DNA of 7,843 nucleotides, taken from contig CADCOZ010000011.1 in assembly GCA_902803125.1 (NCBI GenBank), positions 1 through 7,843 of the forward strand, in the 5' to 3' direction. Every line of letters starts with the position of its first letter. Position 1 is the first letter of the stretch. Of the stretch, positions 1 to 5,370 are shown piece by piece. The position numbers and the translations under genes were made by a program. The notes beneath the pieces are model-generated. The model worked only from the letters and a program-made list of their open reading frames with translations. It did no database searches and had not been told where the DNA came from. Source of the DNA: an uncultured Ruminococcus sp. (GTDB lineage Bacteria; Bacillota; Clostridia; Oscillospirales; Acutalibacteraceae).

Positions 1-1
1 C

Positions 2-745
2 AATATCCCGTATTTTAACAGTTCGGAATACACCACCAAAGCGTTTGAAGATTACAGTCCGCTGGATGCCCTTGGCCGGTGCGGTACGGCTTATGCGTGT
101 GTTTGTCAGGAAACCATGCCCACCGAAAAGCGTGGCAATATCAGTCAGGTTAAGCCGAGCGGCTGGCAAAGCGTGACCTATGATTTTGTCAACGGCAAAT
201 CGCTGTATAACCGCTGTCACCTGATCGGGTTCCAGCTGACGGCAGAAAATGCCAACAAGCAAAACCTCATTACCGGCACCCGCTACATGAATACAGAAGG
301 AATGCTGCCGTTTGAAAACATGGTGGCCGACTATGTCAAGGAAACAAACGGTCATGTGCTGTATCGTGTAACACCGATTTTTGACGGCGATAATTTAGTA
401 GCCAGAGGCGTTGAGATGGAGGCTTACTCCGTGGAGGATAACGGGGACGGCGTCAGCTTTAATGTGTATGTCTACAACAACCAGCCGGGTGTTATCATCA
501 ACTATGCTGACGGTACCAGCCGTGCGGCTGATGAACAAAACTCACAAGCTGCCAGCGGACAGACCTCTTCTGATACCCAAAAGACAGAATATGTAATCAA
601 CACCAACAACAATAAAATTCACTTGCCAACGTGCAGTTCTGTTAAAACCATGAAAGACAAAAACAAAAAGACCGTCACGGATACGTTAGAACATCTGATA
701 GAAGAAGGCTATACGCCCTGCGGAACCTGTCTGCCGCAGGAATAA
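2..745 (+). CDS. DNA/RNA non-specific endonuclease, 5'-truncated by window edge
   Basis: The frame is open from base 2, so the start and any signal peptide lie upstream; 247 residues are visible. The core carries the beta-beta-alpha-metal nuclease signature: the NRCHLIG motif (the counterpart of DRGH in streptococcal EndA/NucA-type enzymes), with the predicted general-base His encoded at 218-220, followed by NLITGTRYMN, whose first Asn is the expected Mg2+ ligand. Such enzymes cleave DNA and RNA without sequence preference, usually at the cell surface or secreted, for nutrient scavenging or DNA uptake. After a Ser/Gln/Thr-rich linker, the last ~50 residues form a small extra module with His207, Cys211, Cys240 and Cys243 (visible numbering; CGTC pair near the end), suggesting a metal-binding or disulfide knob. 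Such a tail occurs on other clostridial surface proteins. The nuclease family assignment is confident; the biological role is inferred. A hairpin terminator follows directly. Confidence 0.9.
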   Translation, partial: NIPYFNSSEYTTKAFEDYSPLDALGRCGTAYACVCQETMPTEKRGNISQVKPSGWQSVTYDFVNGKSLYNRCHLIGFQLTAENANKQNLITGTRYMNTEGMLPFENMVADYVKETNGHVLYRVTPIFDGDNLVARGVEMEAYSVEDNGDGVSFNVYVYNNQPGVIINYADGTSRAADEQNSQAASGQTSSDTQKTEYVINTNNNKIHLPTCSSVKTMKDKNKKTVTDTLEHLIEEGYTPCGTCLPQE

Positions 746-752
746 AATCAAA

Positions 753-787
753 GACCCCGTTTCATGATGAAGCGGGGTCAATTTTTT
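753..787 (+). terminator. Intrinsic terminator of the nuclease gene, overlapping the convergent XRE gene end
   Basis: An 11-bp stem (753-763 with 769-779, one G-U pair, core GACCCCG/CGGGGTC) and a 5-nt loop are followed by a run of six T at 782-787. It begins 8 bases after the nuclease stop. On the minus strand the same stem lies across the last codons and stop of the XRE gene, so it may act in both directions, but the minus-strand U tract is weak. Confidence 0.85.
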
Positions 788-1184
788 GTTCTTCAGATGA
801 GCTTGACGGCGGCAGATGGCTTTGTGTATAGGCTTCAAACAGAGCCGTGACAGAAGCAATAAAGGACAGCTTTTGCTCGGTTTCCTCGTCAGGATCTTCC
901 GTCAGAAGGGTTTGTATGTCCTGCCGCAGTTCCTCCATGCGTTCGGCGGCAGGACGCTGTTTTTGCAGCTGCTGCCAGACGGCTTCATCTTCAACGATGA
1001 GCTGATTGATATTAACCCCGAAGCAGTCTGCCAATTTTTGAATGGTTTCCCGTTTGCGGGGCATTTTTTCTCCGCTCTCATAGTAAAGGTAGGTTCGCTT
1101 GCTGAGGCCGACAGCCTTGGCGGTTTCTTCCTGTGTCATGTTCTTTGCAGTACGGTATTTTCTGCATTTTTCACCAAAGGTCAT
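762..1184 (-). CDS. XRE-family helix-turn-helix transcriptional regulator
   Basis: A 140-residue cytoplasmic DNA-binding protein. Residues ~4-61 are a typical HTH_3/Cro-C1 fold: FGEKCRKYRTAKNMTQEETAKA forms helices 1-2 and VGLSKRTYLYYESGEKMPRKRE the recognition helix and following turn, then ETIQKLADCFGVNINQLI. The rest (~65-140) is acidic and Gln/Glu-rich, probably helical, with no recognised ligand domain. The start is fixed by GGAGG six bases upstream. It lies 67 bp downstream of the AT-rich membrane-protein gene on the same strand, with no terminator or convincing promoter between, so the two are probably co-transcribed. The stop codon sits at the edge of the loop of the convergent nuclease terminator, so the last ~6 residues are encoded by the hairpin arm. 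The family is clear; target genes are unknown, though autoregulation is common for such proteins. Confidence 0.88.
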   Translation of the reverse strand: MTFGEKCRKYRTAKNMTQEETAKAVGLSKRTYLYYESGEKMPRKRETIQKLADCFGVNINQLIVEDEAVWQQLQKQRPAAERMEELRQDIQTLLTEDPDEETEQKLSFIASVTALFEAYTQSHLPPSSSSEEQKIDPASS

Positions 1185-1251
1185 AGGTATCCTCCGTAAA
1201 CATGGGCATTACGCCTATTCGTTGGCAGATGAAGATTTGCTTTCAAATTTT

Positions 1252-1899
1252 TTACCGCAAAGAAAAACTAATGGTTTTTTCCGTACTGTTCAAAAAATCA
1301 TCGTCATAATAGATGGTCACTTCTGTTTCTGCATGGTTTATTGTCTTAAAGGACAAGCCATTATCTTTCAAATATGAGTTAAGCAGGTCAATATTTGTGG
1401 CTGATTTTGTTCCGGCGGCAACATTTGCCCAAAGAACTGCATCAATCGAATAACCGTCAATAACGATTGAAGTGGAAGAGATGAGGAGCTTTTTGGATGT
1501 TTTGTTTTCTATCATCAGTTTTATTTTCGTTGAAAGAGAGTTGTGTGTCATCCCTTTGTAAGAGATTTTTAAGTCTTCGCTATTATATATCACACGGTTA
1601 ATTTCTGATGAGTTGTCAAATGAAGCCTCGTTTGTGTTGCTGGCTGCATTACGGTTAATTTCTGTTGTGTTGTCAAATGAATTTTCGGTTATTTGTCGGG
1701 CTACATTAGAAAGTGTTTTTGTTGTACAATAAAAAGCACCTCCTCCAACGACTAAGACTACAATCAGGATTATTGCAAATGTGAGAATACATGAGGATTT
1801 CTTTTTCGGAGGTTTGGGTGGTGGATATTGATACGGATTCTGACGCTGATTCTGATTCTGTGAAAAACTGTTAATGTCGATATACTCTCTATCTCCCAT
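1252..1899 (-). CDS. Single-pass membrane protein with Pro/Gln-rich N-terminus and extracellular beta-type domain
   Basis: A 215-residue protein with no assigned function. Residues 1-35 are hydrophilic, rich in Asn, Gln and Pro, ending in a KPPKKK positive cluster; residues ~37-58 are one strongly hydrophobic helix, predicting a cytoplasmic N-terminus and external C-terminus. An Asn/Ser-rich stalk (~65-102) contains an in-frame duplication (SFDN-TT/SS-EINR). The distal ~110 residues (from LKISYKG, with the pattern IDGYSID...VAAGTKS) resemble a beta-sandwich domain seen in many clostridial membrane-anchored proteins, by recollection and not by a search. The start is supported by GGGAGG nine bases upstream. 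By hand count, 1501-1620 is about 31% G+C against about 52% for hisF positions 3361-3480, suggesting different ancestry. It is probably the first gene of a unit with the XRE regulator. Confidence 0.8.
   Translation of the reverse strand: MGDREYIDINSFSQNQNQRQNPYQYPPPKPPKKKSSCILTFAIILIVVLVVGGGAFYCTTKTLSNVARQITENSFDNTTEINRNAASNTNEASFDNSSEINRVIYNSEDLKISYKGMTHNSLSTKIKLMIENKTSKKLLISSTSIVIDGYSIDAVLWANVAAGTKSATNIDLLNSYLKDNGLSFKTINHAETEVTIYYDDDFLNSTEKTISFSLR
1594..1681 (-). repeat. 31-bp direct repeat, 57-bp period, inside the membrane-protein gene
   Basis: Copies at 1594-1624 and 1651-1681 match at 29 of 31 positions. The 57-bp offset is 19 codons, so the duplication is in frame and produces two SFDNxxEINR peptides in the extracellular stalk. 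Nothing beyond the 31 bp is similar, so this is an old partial duplication or a recurring stalk motif. Confidence 0.85.
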
Positions 1900-1917
1900 T
1901 ATTATCTGCCTCCCTAA

Positions 1918-1983
1918 TCAATTGTCTGCATTCGGAACGCTTTTCGATTTATCGGTAAAATGATCTGTCATCTGACGAATCAT
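1918..1983 (-). CDS. Possible 21-codon leader ORF upstream of the membrane-protein gene
   Basis: On the minus strand an ATG at 1983 opens a 21-codon frame (begins MIRQMTDHFTDK) ending with TGA at 1920-1918, three bases before the GGGAGG of the next gene. It lies wholly within the ~119-nt leader predicted from the consensus promoter. Termination that close to the downstream ribosome site would allow translational coupling. However, no Shine-Dalgarno precedes its own ATG, and a frame this short can occur by chance. Low confidence. Confidence 0.22.
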   Translation of the reverse strand: MIRQMTDHFTDKSKSVPNADN

Positions 1984-2024
1984 AGAAAAGAGTTCCCGAA
2001 AAATGCGATGATTCTTCTGCGCTG

Positions 2025-2053
2025 ATTATATCGTATGAAGAAAAAAATGTCAA
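2025..2053 (-). promoter_or_regulatory. Perfect sigma-A consensus promoter for the membrane-protein/XRE unit
   Basis: Read on the minus strand: TTGACA (2053-2048), a 17-bp T-rich spacer (2047-2031), then TATAAT (2030-2025). Both hexamers match consensus at all six positions. The expected start of transcription is near 2018, giving a leader of about 119 nt before the gene at 1899. Such an unattenuated promoter would be strong unless repressed. Confidence 0.85.
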
Positions 2054-2055
2054 TA

Positions 2056-2070
2056 AAAGCCATTGGCTTT
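2056..2070. promoter_or_regulatory. Palindrome abutting the -35 box; possible operator
   Basis: AAAGCC and GGCTTT form a perfect 6+6 inverted repeat with a 3-nt centre, ending two bases upstream of the -35 hexamer of the minus-strand promoter. The dyad size and position would suit a dimeric HTH regulator, for example the XRE protein encoded downstream, but nothing in the sequence proves binding. It could also be a chance short palindrome. Confidence 0.35.
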
Positions 2071-2144
2071 GTGGAAAATAGACAAGCAGACAGTGGCTTT
2101 ATGAGCATATATATCAAAAAAGGAAGGTGTGCCGCAGGAAATAC

Positions 2145-2173
2145 TTGAATCATCAGACCAATTATTCTATAAT
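2145..2173 (+). promoter_or_regulatory. Sigma-A promoter for ispF
   Basis: TTGAAT (2145-2150), a 17-bp spacer and a perfect TATAAT (2168-2173). Transcription would start near 2180, giving an approximately 107-nt leader to the ispF ATG that includes the hairpins described at 2196-2244. The -35 matches consensus at four of six positions. Confidence 0.72.
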
Positions 2174-2192
2174 TGAAATGGAAAGAACGTTC

Positions 2193-2216
2193 ATGAAGAA
2201 CCTGTTAGCGGTCTGA
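2193..2216 (+). CDS. Possible 7-residue leader peptide (MKNLLAV) in the ispF leader
   Basis: ATG at 2193 opens a 7-codon frame ending in TGA at 2214-2216. A GGAAAG seven bases upstream could serve as a weak ribosome site, although it would sit at the extreme 5' end of the predicted transcript. Codons 2-5 coincide with the left arm of the terminator hairpin, and the stop lies within the right arm of the competing hairpin, which is the geometry of translation-controlled attenuation. It may equally be a chance ORF. Confidence 0.3.
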   Translation: MKNLLAV

Positions 2217-2244
2217 CAGGAAACGAATGAACAGGTTCTTTTTT
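2196..2244 (+). terminator. Leader terminator (putative attenuator) upstream of ispF
   Basis: A perfect 11-bp stem, AAGAACCTGTT (2196-2206) with AACAGGTTCTT (2230-2240), is followed directly by more T (2241-2244), making a U tract of six. There is no plus-strand gene upstream for it to end: the neighbouring gene points away and a promoter lies 23 bp upstream. It therefore sits in the ispF leader and would stop most transcripts before the gene unless it is prevented from folding. The 23-nt loop is long for a simple terminator. Confidence 0.7.
2201..2220 (+). promoter_or_regulatory. Alternative hairpin, mutually exclusive with the ispF leader terminator
   Basis: CCTGTTA (2201-2207) can pair with TGACAGG (2214-2220), 7 bp with one G-U, around a 6-nt loop. 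It uses six bases of the terminator's left arm, so only one of the two structures can form. It would be completed first during transcription and could act as an antiterminator. This is an inference from base pairing by eye. Confidence 0.45.
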
Positions 2245-2272
2245 CTTGCCGGCAGGTCAAAGTTCCAATACG

Positions 2273-2279
2273 AAGGAGG
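2273..2279 (+). promoter_or_regulatory. Ribosome binding site fixing the ispF start
   Basis: A full AAGGAGG seven bases before ATG 2287. It sets the start there and not at the in-frame ATG 2227, which lies inside the terminator loop and would add 20 residues that are foreign to the family. Confidence 0.92.
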
Positions 2280-2286
2280 ATTGACA

Positions 2287-2769
2287 ATGAATATCAGGAT
2301 AGGACATGGGTATGATGTGCATAGGCTGACGGAAAACAGAAGGCTGGTTCTTGGCGGGGTAACGATTCCGTTTGAGAAAGGACTGCTGGGACATTCGGAT
2401 GCGGATGTGCTGGTACACGCTGTGATGGACGCTTTATTGGGTGCCGCCGCTTTGGGCGATATCGGTCAGCATTTTCCGGACAACGATCCGGCGTACAGCG
2501 GAGCGGACAGTGTGGAACTGCTGAAAAAAGTCTGTTTACTGCTGTCGGAAAAGGGGTATGCCGTGGGTAATATTGATGCTACCGTGCTGGCACAGCAGCC
2601 AAAATTGAAACCGTATATCGAAACGATGCGGGAGGTTTTGGCCGGGGCGATGCAGATCGACAAGGATTGTATCAGTATTAAAGCCACCACCGAAGAAAAG
2701 CTCGGCTTTACCGGCCGTTTGGAAGGTATCGCCGCCCATTGTGTGGCTCTCATTGTAAAATCGTCTTGA
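2287..2769 (+). CDS. ispF: 2-C-methyl-D-erythritol 2,4-cyclodiphosphate synthase
   Basis: Converts 4-diphosphocytidyl-2-C-methyl-D-erythritol 2-phosphate to the 2,4-cyclodiphosphate, releasing CMP, in the cytosolic MEP pathway to isoprenoids. The 160-residue length is normal for this homotrimeric enzyme. Visible hallmarks: GYDVHR with metal ligands Asp10 and His12, His44 as the third ligand, the GHSDADV loop at 35-41, [10 protein letters not shown] at 56-65, and the [11 protein letters not shown] segment at 134-144 that binds the cytidylyl phosphates. All key residues are intact. The gene is monocistronic here: it has its own promoter and structured leader, and a terminator 8 bases after the stop. 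No ispD lies beside it, although ispD is its frequent partner, so the rest of the pathway must be encoded elsewhere. Confidence 0.96.
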   Translation: MNIRIGHGYDVHRLTENRRLVLGGVTIPFEKGLLGHSDADVLVHAVMDALLGAAALGDIGQHFPDNDPAYSGADSVELLKKVCLLLSEKGYAVGNIDATVLAQQPKLKPYIETMREVLAGAMQIDKDCISIKATTEEKLGFTGRLEGIAAHCVALIVKSS

Positions 2770-2777
2770 TCTTTGAT

Positions 2778-2818
2778 AAAAGCCTGAAAGCAGATGCTGA
2801 CTGCTCTCAGGCTTTTTT
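2778..2818 (+). terminator. Bidirectional terminator between convergent ispF and hisF
   Basis: A 10-bp stem (2778-2787 with 2807-2816), a single A/C mismatch and five more pairs (2789-2793 with 2801-2805) enclose a 7-nt loop. AAAA on the left and TTTTTT on the right give U tracts in both reading directions, suiting the end of ispF (stop 2769) and of hisF (stop 2837). Confidence 0.9.
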
Positions 2819-2836
2819 GCGGTCTTATGGGGACTA

Positions 2837-3601
2837 TCAAACCATTCTGACGGGAATACTTTTATCGTTGAGATACTGCTTTAATTCCATGATGGAAATT
2901 TCACCGAAATGGAACAGAGAAGCCGCTAAAACTGCATCCGCTTTTCCTTCGGTAAAGGCATCATAAAAATGCTCTAATTGACCGGCACCGCCCGAAGCAA
3001 TCACGGGAATGCCGACATTTTCGGAAACAGCCCGTGTCAAGGCCAAATCATAGCCGTTTTTCACACCGTCACAATCCATACTGGTCAGGAGAATTTCGCC
3101 GGCTCCACGCTTTTCGGCTTCCATAGCCCATTGTAAAACATCTTTGCCGGTATTGATACGCCCGCCGTTGATAAACACATCCCAGCCCTGACCGTTATCC
3201 CGCCGCTTGGCATCAATGGCGGTGACTACACACTGACTGCCGAATTTATACGCCGCTTCATTGATGATTTCAGGGTGATGAACAGCGGCTGAGTTTACAG
3301 AAACCTTATCGGCACCGGCTCGGAGAATAGCGGTGAAATCCTCAACGGTGCGGATACCGCCGCCAACGGTGAACGGAATAAACACACAGTCGGCCACCGC
3401 CCGCACAATATCCACAATAATATTGCGGGCATCGCTGGAGGCAGTGATATCCAACAGCACTAATTCATCGGCACCGGCTTTGTCATACAATTTGGCACAT
3501 TCCACCGGGTCACCGGCATCCCGCAGGTTCACAAAGCTGGTACCTTTCACAACCCTGCCGTTTTTCACGTCCAGACAGGGGATAATTCTTTTTGCATACA
3601 T
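2837..3601 (-). CDS. hisF: Imidazole glycerol phosphate synthase, cyclase subunit HisF
   Basis: The cyclase half of IGP synthase: uses ammonia from HisH and PRFAR to give imidazole glycerol phosphate (histidine pathway) and AICAR (returned to purine synthesis). 254 residues, a full-length (beta-alpha)8 barrel. Catalytic Asp11 (in IPCLDV) and Asp130 (in TAIDAKR) fall at the family's standard numbers, with Lys19 also present. Phosphate-binding loops are seen at VGGGIRT (79-85) and ASGGAG near the end. The start at 3601 is chosen because [12 protein letters not shown] is the family N-terminus and GGGAGG lies just upstream; a longer frame to 3703 would only read through hisH. It starts 5 bp after the hisH stop, with its ribosome site inside the last hisH codons, so the two are translationally coupled. 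hisA, which often lies between them, is absent. Confidence 0.96.
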   Translation of the reverse strand: MYAKRIIPCLDVKNGRVVKGTSFVNLRDAGDPVECAKLYDKAGADELVLLDITASSDARNIIVDIVRAVADCVFIPFTVGGGIRTVEDFTAILRAGADKVSVNSAAVHHPEIINEAAYKFGSQCVVTAIDAKRRDNGQGWDVFINGGRINTGKDVLQWAMEAEKRGAGEILLTSMDCDGVKNGYDLALTRAVSENVGIPVIASGGAGQLEHFYDAFTEGKADAVLAASLFHFGEISIMELKQYLNDKSIPVRMV

Positions 3602-3606
3602 GATGA

Positions 3607-4224
3607 TTACCTCCCTGTCATGGCCGCAAAATTGCGGAGCATTTGCAGTCCGATGGTGCCGCTTTTTTCGGGATGGAACTGTGCGGCCATAATATTGCGG
3701 CACTGCACCGCCGCATCAATCGTTACACCGTACTGTGTTTGTGCGGCTACGATGGCCGGATCATCGGCTTTCAGGTAATAGGAATGGACAAAGTACACAG
3801 AAGCGTCCTCCGGAATGCCTTCAAAAAGTCCGCTGTGCTGACAGATATGTAAAGAATTCCAGCCCATGTGCGGGATTTTCAGGGTACCGTTCTGCGAAGG
3901 AATTTTCGTAATACTGCCCTTGAGCAGACCAAGCCCCTGTACACCGGGACTTTCTTCACTGCCGTCAAAGAGCAGCTGCAAACCCAGACAAATGCCCAGA
4001 AACGGCTTGCCGGTTTCCACAAAAGCCCGCACGGCCTCTGCGGCACCGGTACGGTTCATACAGTCCATCGCATCGGCAAAAGAGCCGACACCGGGCAAAA
4101 TGGCACCGTCCGATTGCATCAGTTCTTCTTTGCGGTTGGTAATACGGACATCACAGCCGATGAAGTGCAGGGCTTTGACAACGCTTTGCAGGTTGCCTGC
4201 CCCATAATCAATTACGGCAATCAT
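3607..4224 (-). CDS. hisH: Imidazole glycerol phosphate synthase, glutaminase subunit HisH
   Basis: A class I glutamine amidotransferase that hydrolyses glutamine and channels ammonia to HisF. 205 residues from the chosen ATG. The catalytic triad is intact: Cys79 in GICLGLQLL, His184 and Glu186 in [10 protein letters not shown]. The oxyanion/interface segment PGVGSF (44-49) and HMGWN (119-123) are also present. The start is less certain: ATG 4224 gives the family N-terminus [11 protein letters not shown], while an in-frame TTG at 4233 would add three residues. Neither has a good Shine-Dalgarno, so initiation may be weak or depend on the short (~27 nt) leader. First gene of a two-gene unit with hisF; no other histidine genes are in the window. 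Confidence 0.94.
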   Translation of the reverse strand: MIAVIDYGAGNLQSVVKALHFIGCDVRITNRKEELMQSDGAILPGVGSFADAMDCMNRTGAAEAVRAFVETGKPFLGICLGLQLLFDGSEESPGVQGLGLLKGSITKIPSQNGTLKIPHMGWNSLHICQHSGLFEGIPEDASVYFVHSYYLKADDPAIVAAQTQYGVTIDAAVQCRNIMAAQFHPEKSGTIGLQMLRNFAAMTGR

Positions 4225-4257
4225 ATGCTTCAACTCATTTCTTTTTGGAGTATCCCC

Positions 4258-4286
4258 ATTTTATCATATTGTCATGCGGTTTTCAA
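4258..4286 (-). promoter_or_regulatory. Sigma-A promoter for hisH-hisF
   Basis: On the minus strand: TTGAAA (4286-4281), a 17-bp spacer, TAAAAT (4263-4258). Each hexamer has five of six consensus bases. The expected transcript start near 4251 gives a leader of only about 27 nt, with no room for a riboswitch, T-box or attenuator, so histidine control of this unit, if any, would have to act at the promoter. Confidence 0.7.
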
Positions 4287-4315
4287 GTTTTCCACAGCAA
4301 AATAGCAGTTTTTTC

Positions 4316-4324
4316 TGTGATAAT
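4316..4324 (+). promoter_or_regulatory. Possible extended -10 promoter for the adaptor/permease operon
   Basis: TGTGATAAT fits the extended -10 pattern (TG, one base, then a hexamer with five of six consensus bases). No good -35 lies 17 bp upstream. A start near 4331 would give a leader of about 35 nt to the ATG at 4366. Confidence 0.4.
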
Positions 4325-4365
4325 TTGACCGGAAATACCAATACTAACAAAGGGAGATGAGTGAC

Positions 4366-5370
4366 ATGAAGAAATATATCTACTTAGCGGTATCCACCGT
4401 GATTCTTTTATCGGTAATTCTGCTGTCGGGTGCGATGCTTACGGGCGGGAGTGTCCAAGCGGATATTCTTGTATTGAAAGCCCGCACCATGAACAATACC
4501 ATCAGCACGGCCGGCAAACTGCAATATAAAGCGGGGACAGCTGTCAGAGTGCCGCAGGCGGGTATGATCGAAACCGTTTTTGTCAAAAACGGCGACCAGG
4601 TGCAGAAAGATGATATCCTGTTTTCCTACTACAAGATTGACGAAGCGTATACGGTCATGCTGTCGCAGTATACGGGACTTCAGGATATGTCCTCTCTGCT
4701 TGGTGTACTGTCACAATACGGTGATACACAGGAACTGGTGCAGGAACTCAAGAAGGTTTGTCCGCTCGAAGAGGTGCGGGCATCTCATAACGGCAGGGTC
4801 ACCGGTCTGTCCTATGACAGCGGTGATTTTGTCGAAAAAGAAACGGTGGTGCTGAAAATAGCAGAACAGCAGCAGGCAGAAATTCCCGTGAATATCAGCG
4901 AGAACCAAATACGGGAGGTACAGATAGGACAGCAGGCCGATATTGTATTTAATGCGGTGCCGGACAAGCATTACAGCGGAAAAGTAACCCGTATGGCCAA
5001 AGAAGCGGAGGTGACCGGCGGAGTGAGCGGCAAAGAAACAACCGTAGAGGTTACCCTGACATTGGAGGAAACCGATGACGATTTGCGTGTCGGCTACAGT
5101 GCAGTTTGTTCCATCATTACTTCCACCGATGAAGCGGTGCTGGTGGTGCCGTATGAGGCTGTCCGCACGGACACTCACGGCGATTATGTCTTTTTGGCAG
5201 AGAACGGTTTTGCCAAAAAGGTATCCGTTACGCTTGGAACAGAATACAAGGATGGGGCGGCTGTTTTGGCGGGACTTTCGGAAAATGACCTGCTGATTCT
5301 GAATAGCGAAGCAGTGGAAGAGGGGCAGAAGATAACGATGCACGATCGGAAGGTGGCAACAGATGCTTGA
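4366..5370 (+). CDS. Membrane-fusion (HlyD/MacA-like) adaptor protein of an ABC export system
   Basis: 334 residues. An N-terminal membrane anchor (~4-24) is followed by a split lipoyl-like domain: first half ~57-88 (VPQAGMIETVFVKNGDQVQKDDIL), a helical insertion of only ~45 residues (~92-135), and second half ~137-166 (ASHNGRVTGLSYDSGDFVEKETVVLKI). A beta-barrel domain (~171-255) and a membrane-proximal domain (~257-326) complete the fold. The short helical part suits a Gram-positive cell with no outer membrane to span. The start is set at 4366, where AGGGAG lies nine bases upstream; the in-frame ATG at 4357 directly abuts that site and is unlikely. It overlaps the permease gene by 8 bp, so the two are coupled. 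The exported substrate cannot be read from the sequence. Confidence 0.85.
   Translation: MKKYIYLAVSTVILLSVILLSGAMLTGGSVQADILVLKARTMNNTISTAGKLQYKAGTAVRVPQAGMIETVFVKNGDQVQKDDILFSYYKIDEAYTVMLSQYTGLQDMSSLLGVLSQYGDTQELVQELKKVCPLEEVRASHNGRVTGLSYDSGDFVEKETVVLKIAEQQQAEIPVNISENQIREVQIGQQADIVFNAVPDKHYSGKVTRMAKEAEVTGGVSGKETTVEVTLTLEETDDDLRVGYSAVCSIITSTDEAVLVVPYEAVRTDTHGDYVFLAENGFAKKVSVTLGTEYKDGAAVLAGLSENDLLILNSEAVEEGQKITMHDRKVATDA

Noticed and set aside
816..1377. Plus-strand open frames opposite the XRE and membrane-protein genes
   Set aside because: They are antisense shadows without ribosome sites or motifs.
2227..2286. In-frame upstream start for ispF adding 20 residues
   Set aside because: The codons read through the terminator loop and arm, the added residues do not fit the family, and ATG 2287 has a full AAGGAGG at the right distance.
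2180..2286. T-box or other known riboswitch upstream of ispF
   Set aside because: No T-box antiterminator motif (AGGGTGGNACC) or recognisable aptamer core is present, and the leader is only about 107 nt.
3602..3703. Longer hisF starting at 3703
   Set aside because: This part is the 3' end of hisH in another frame; [12 protein letters not shown] at 3601 is the family N-terminus with its own ribosome site.
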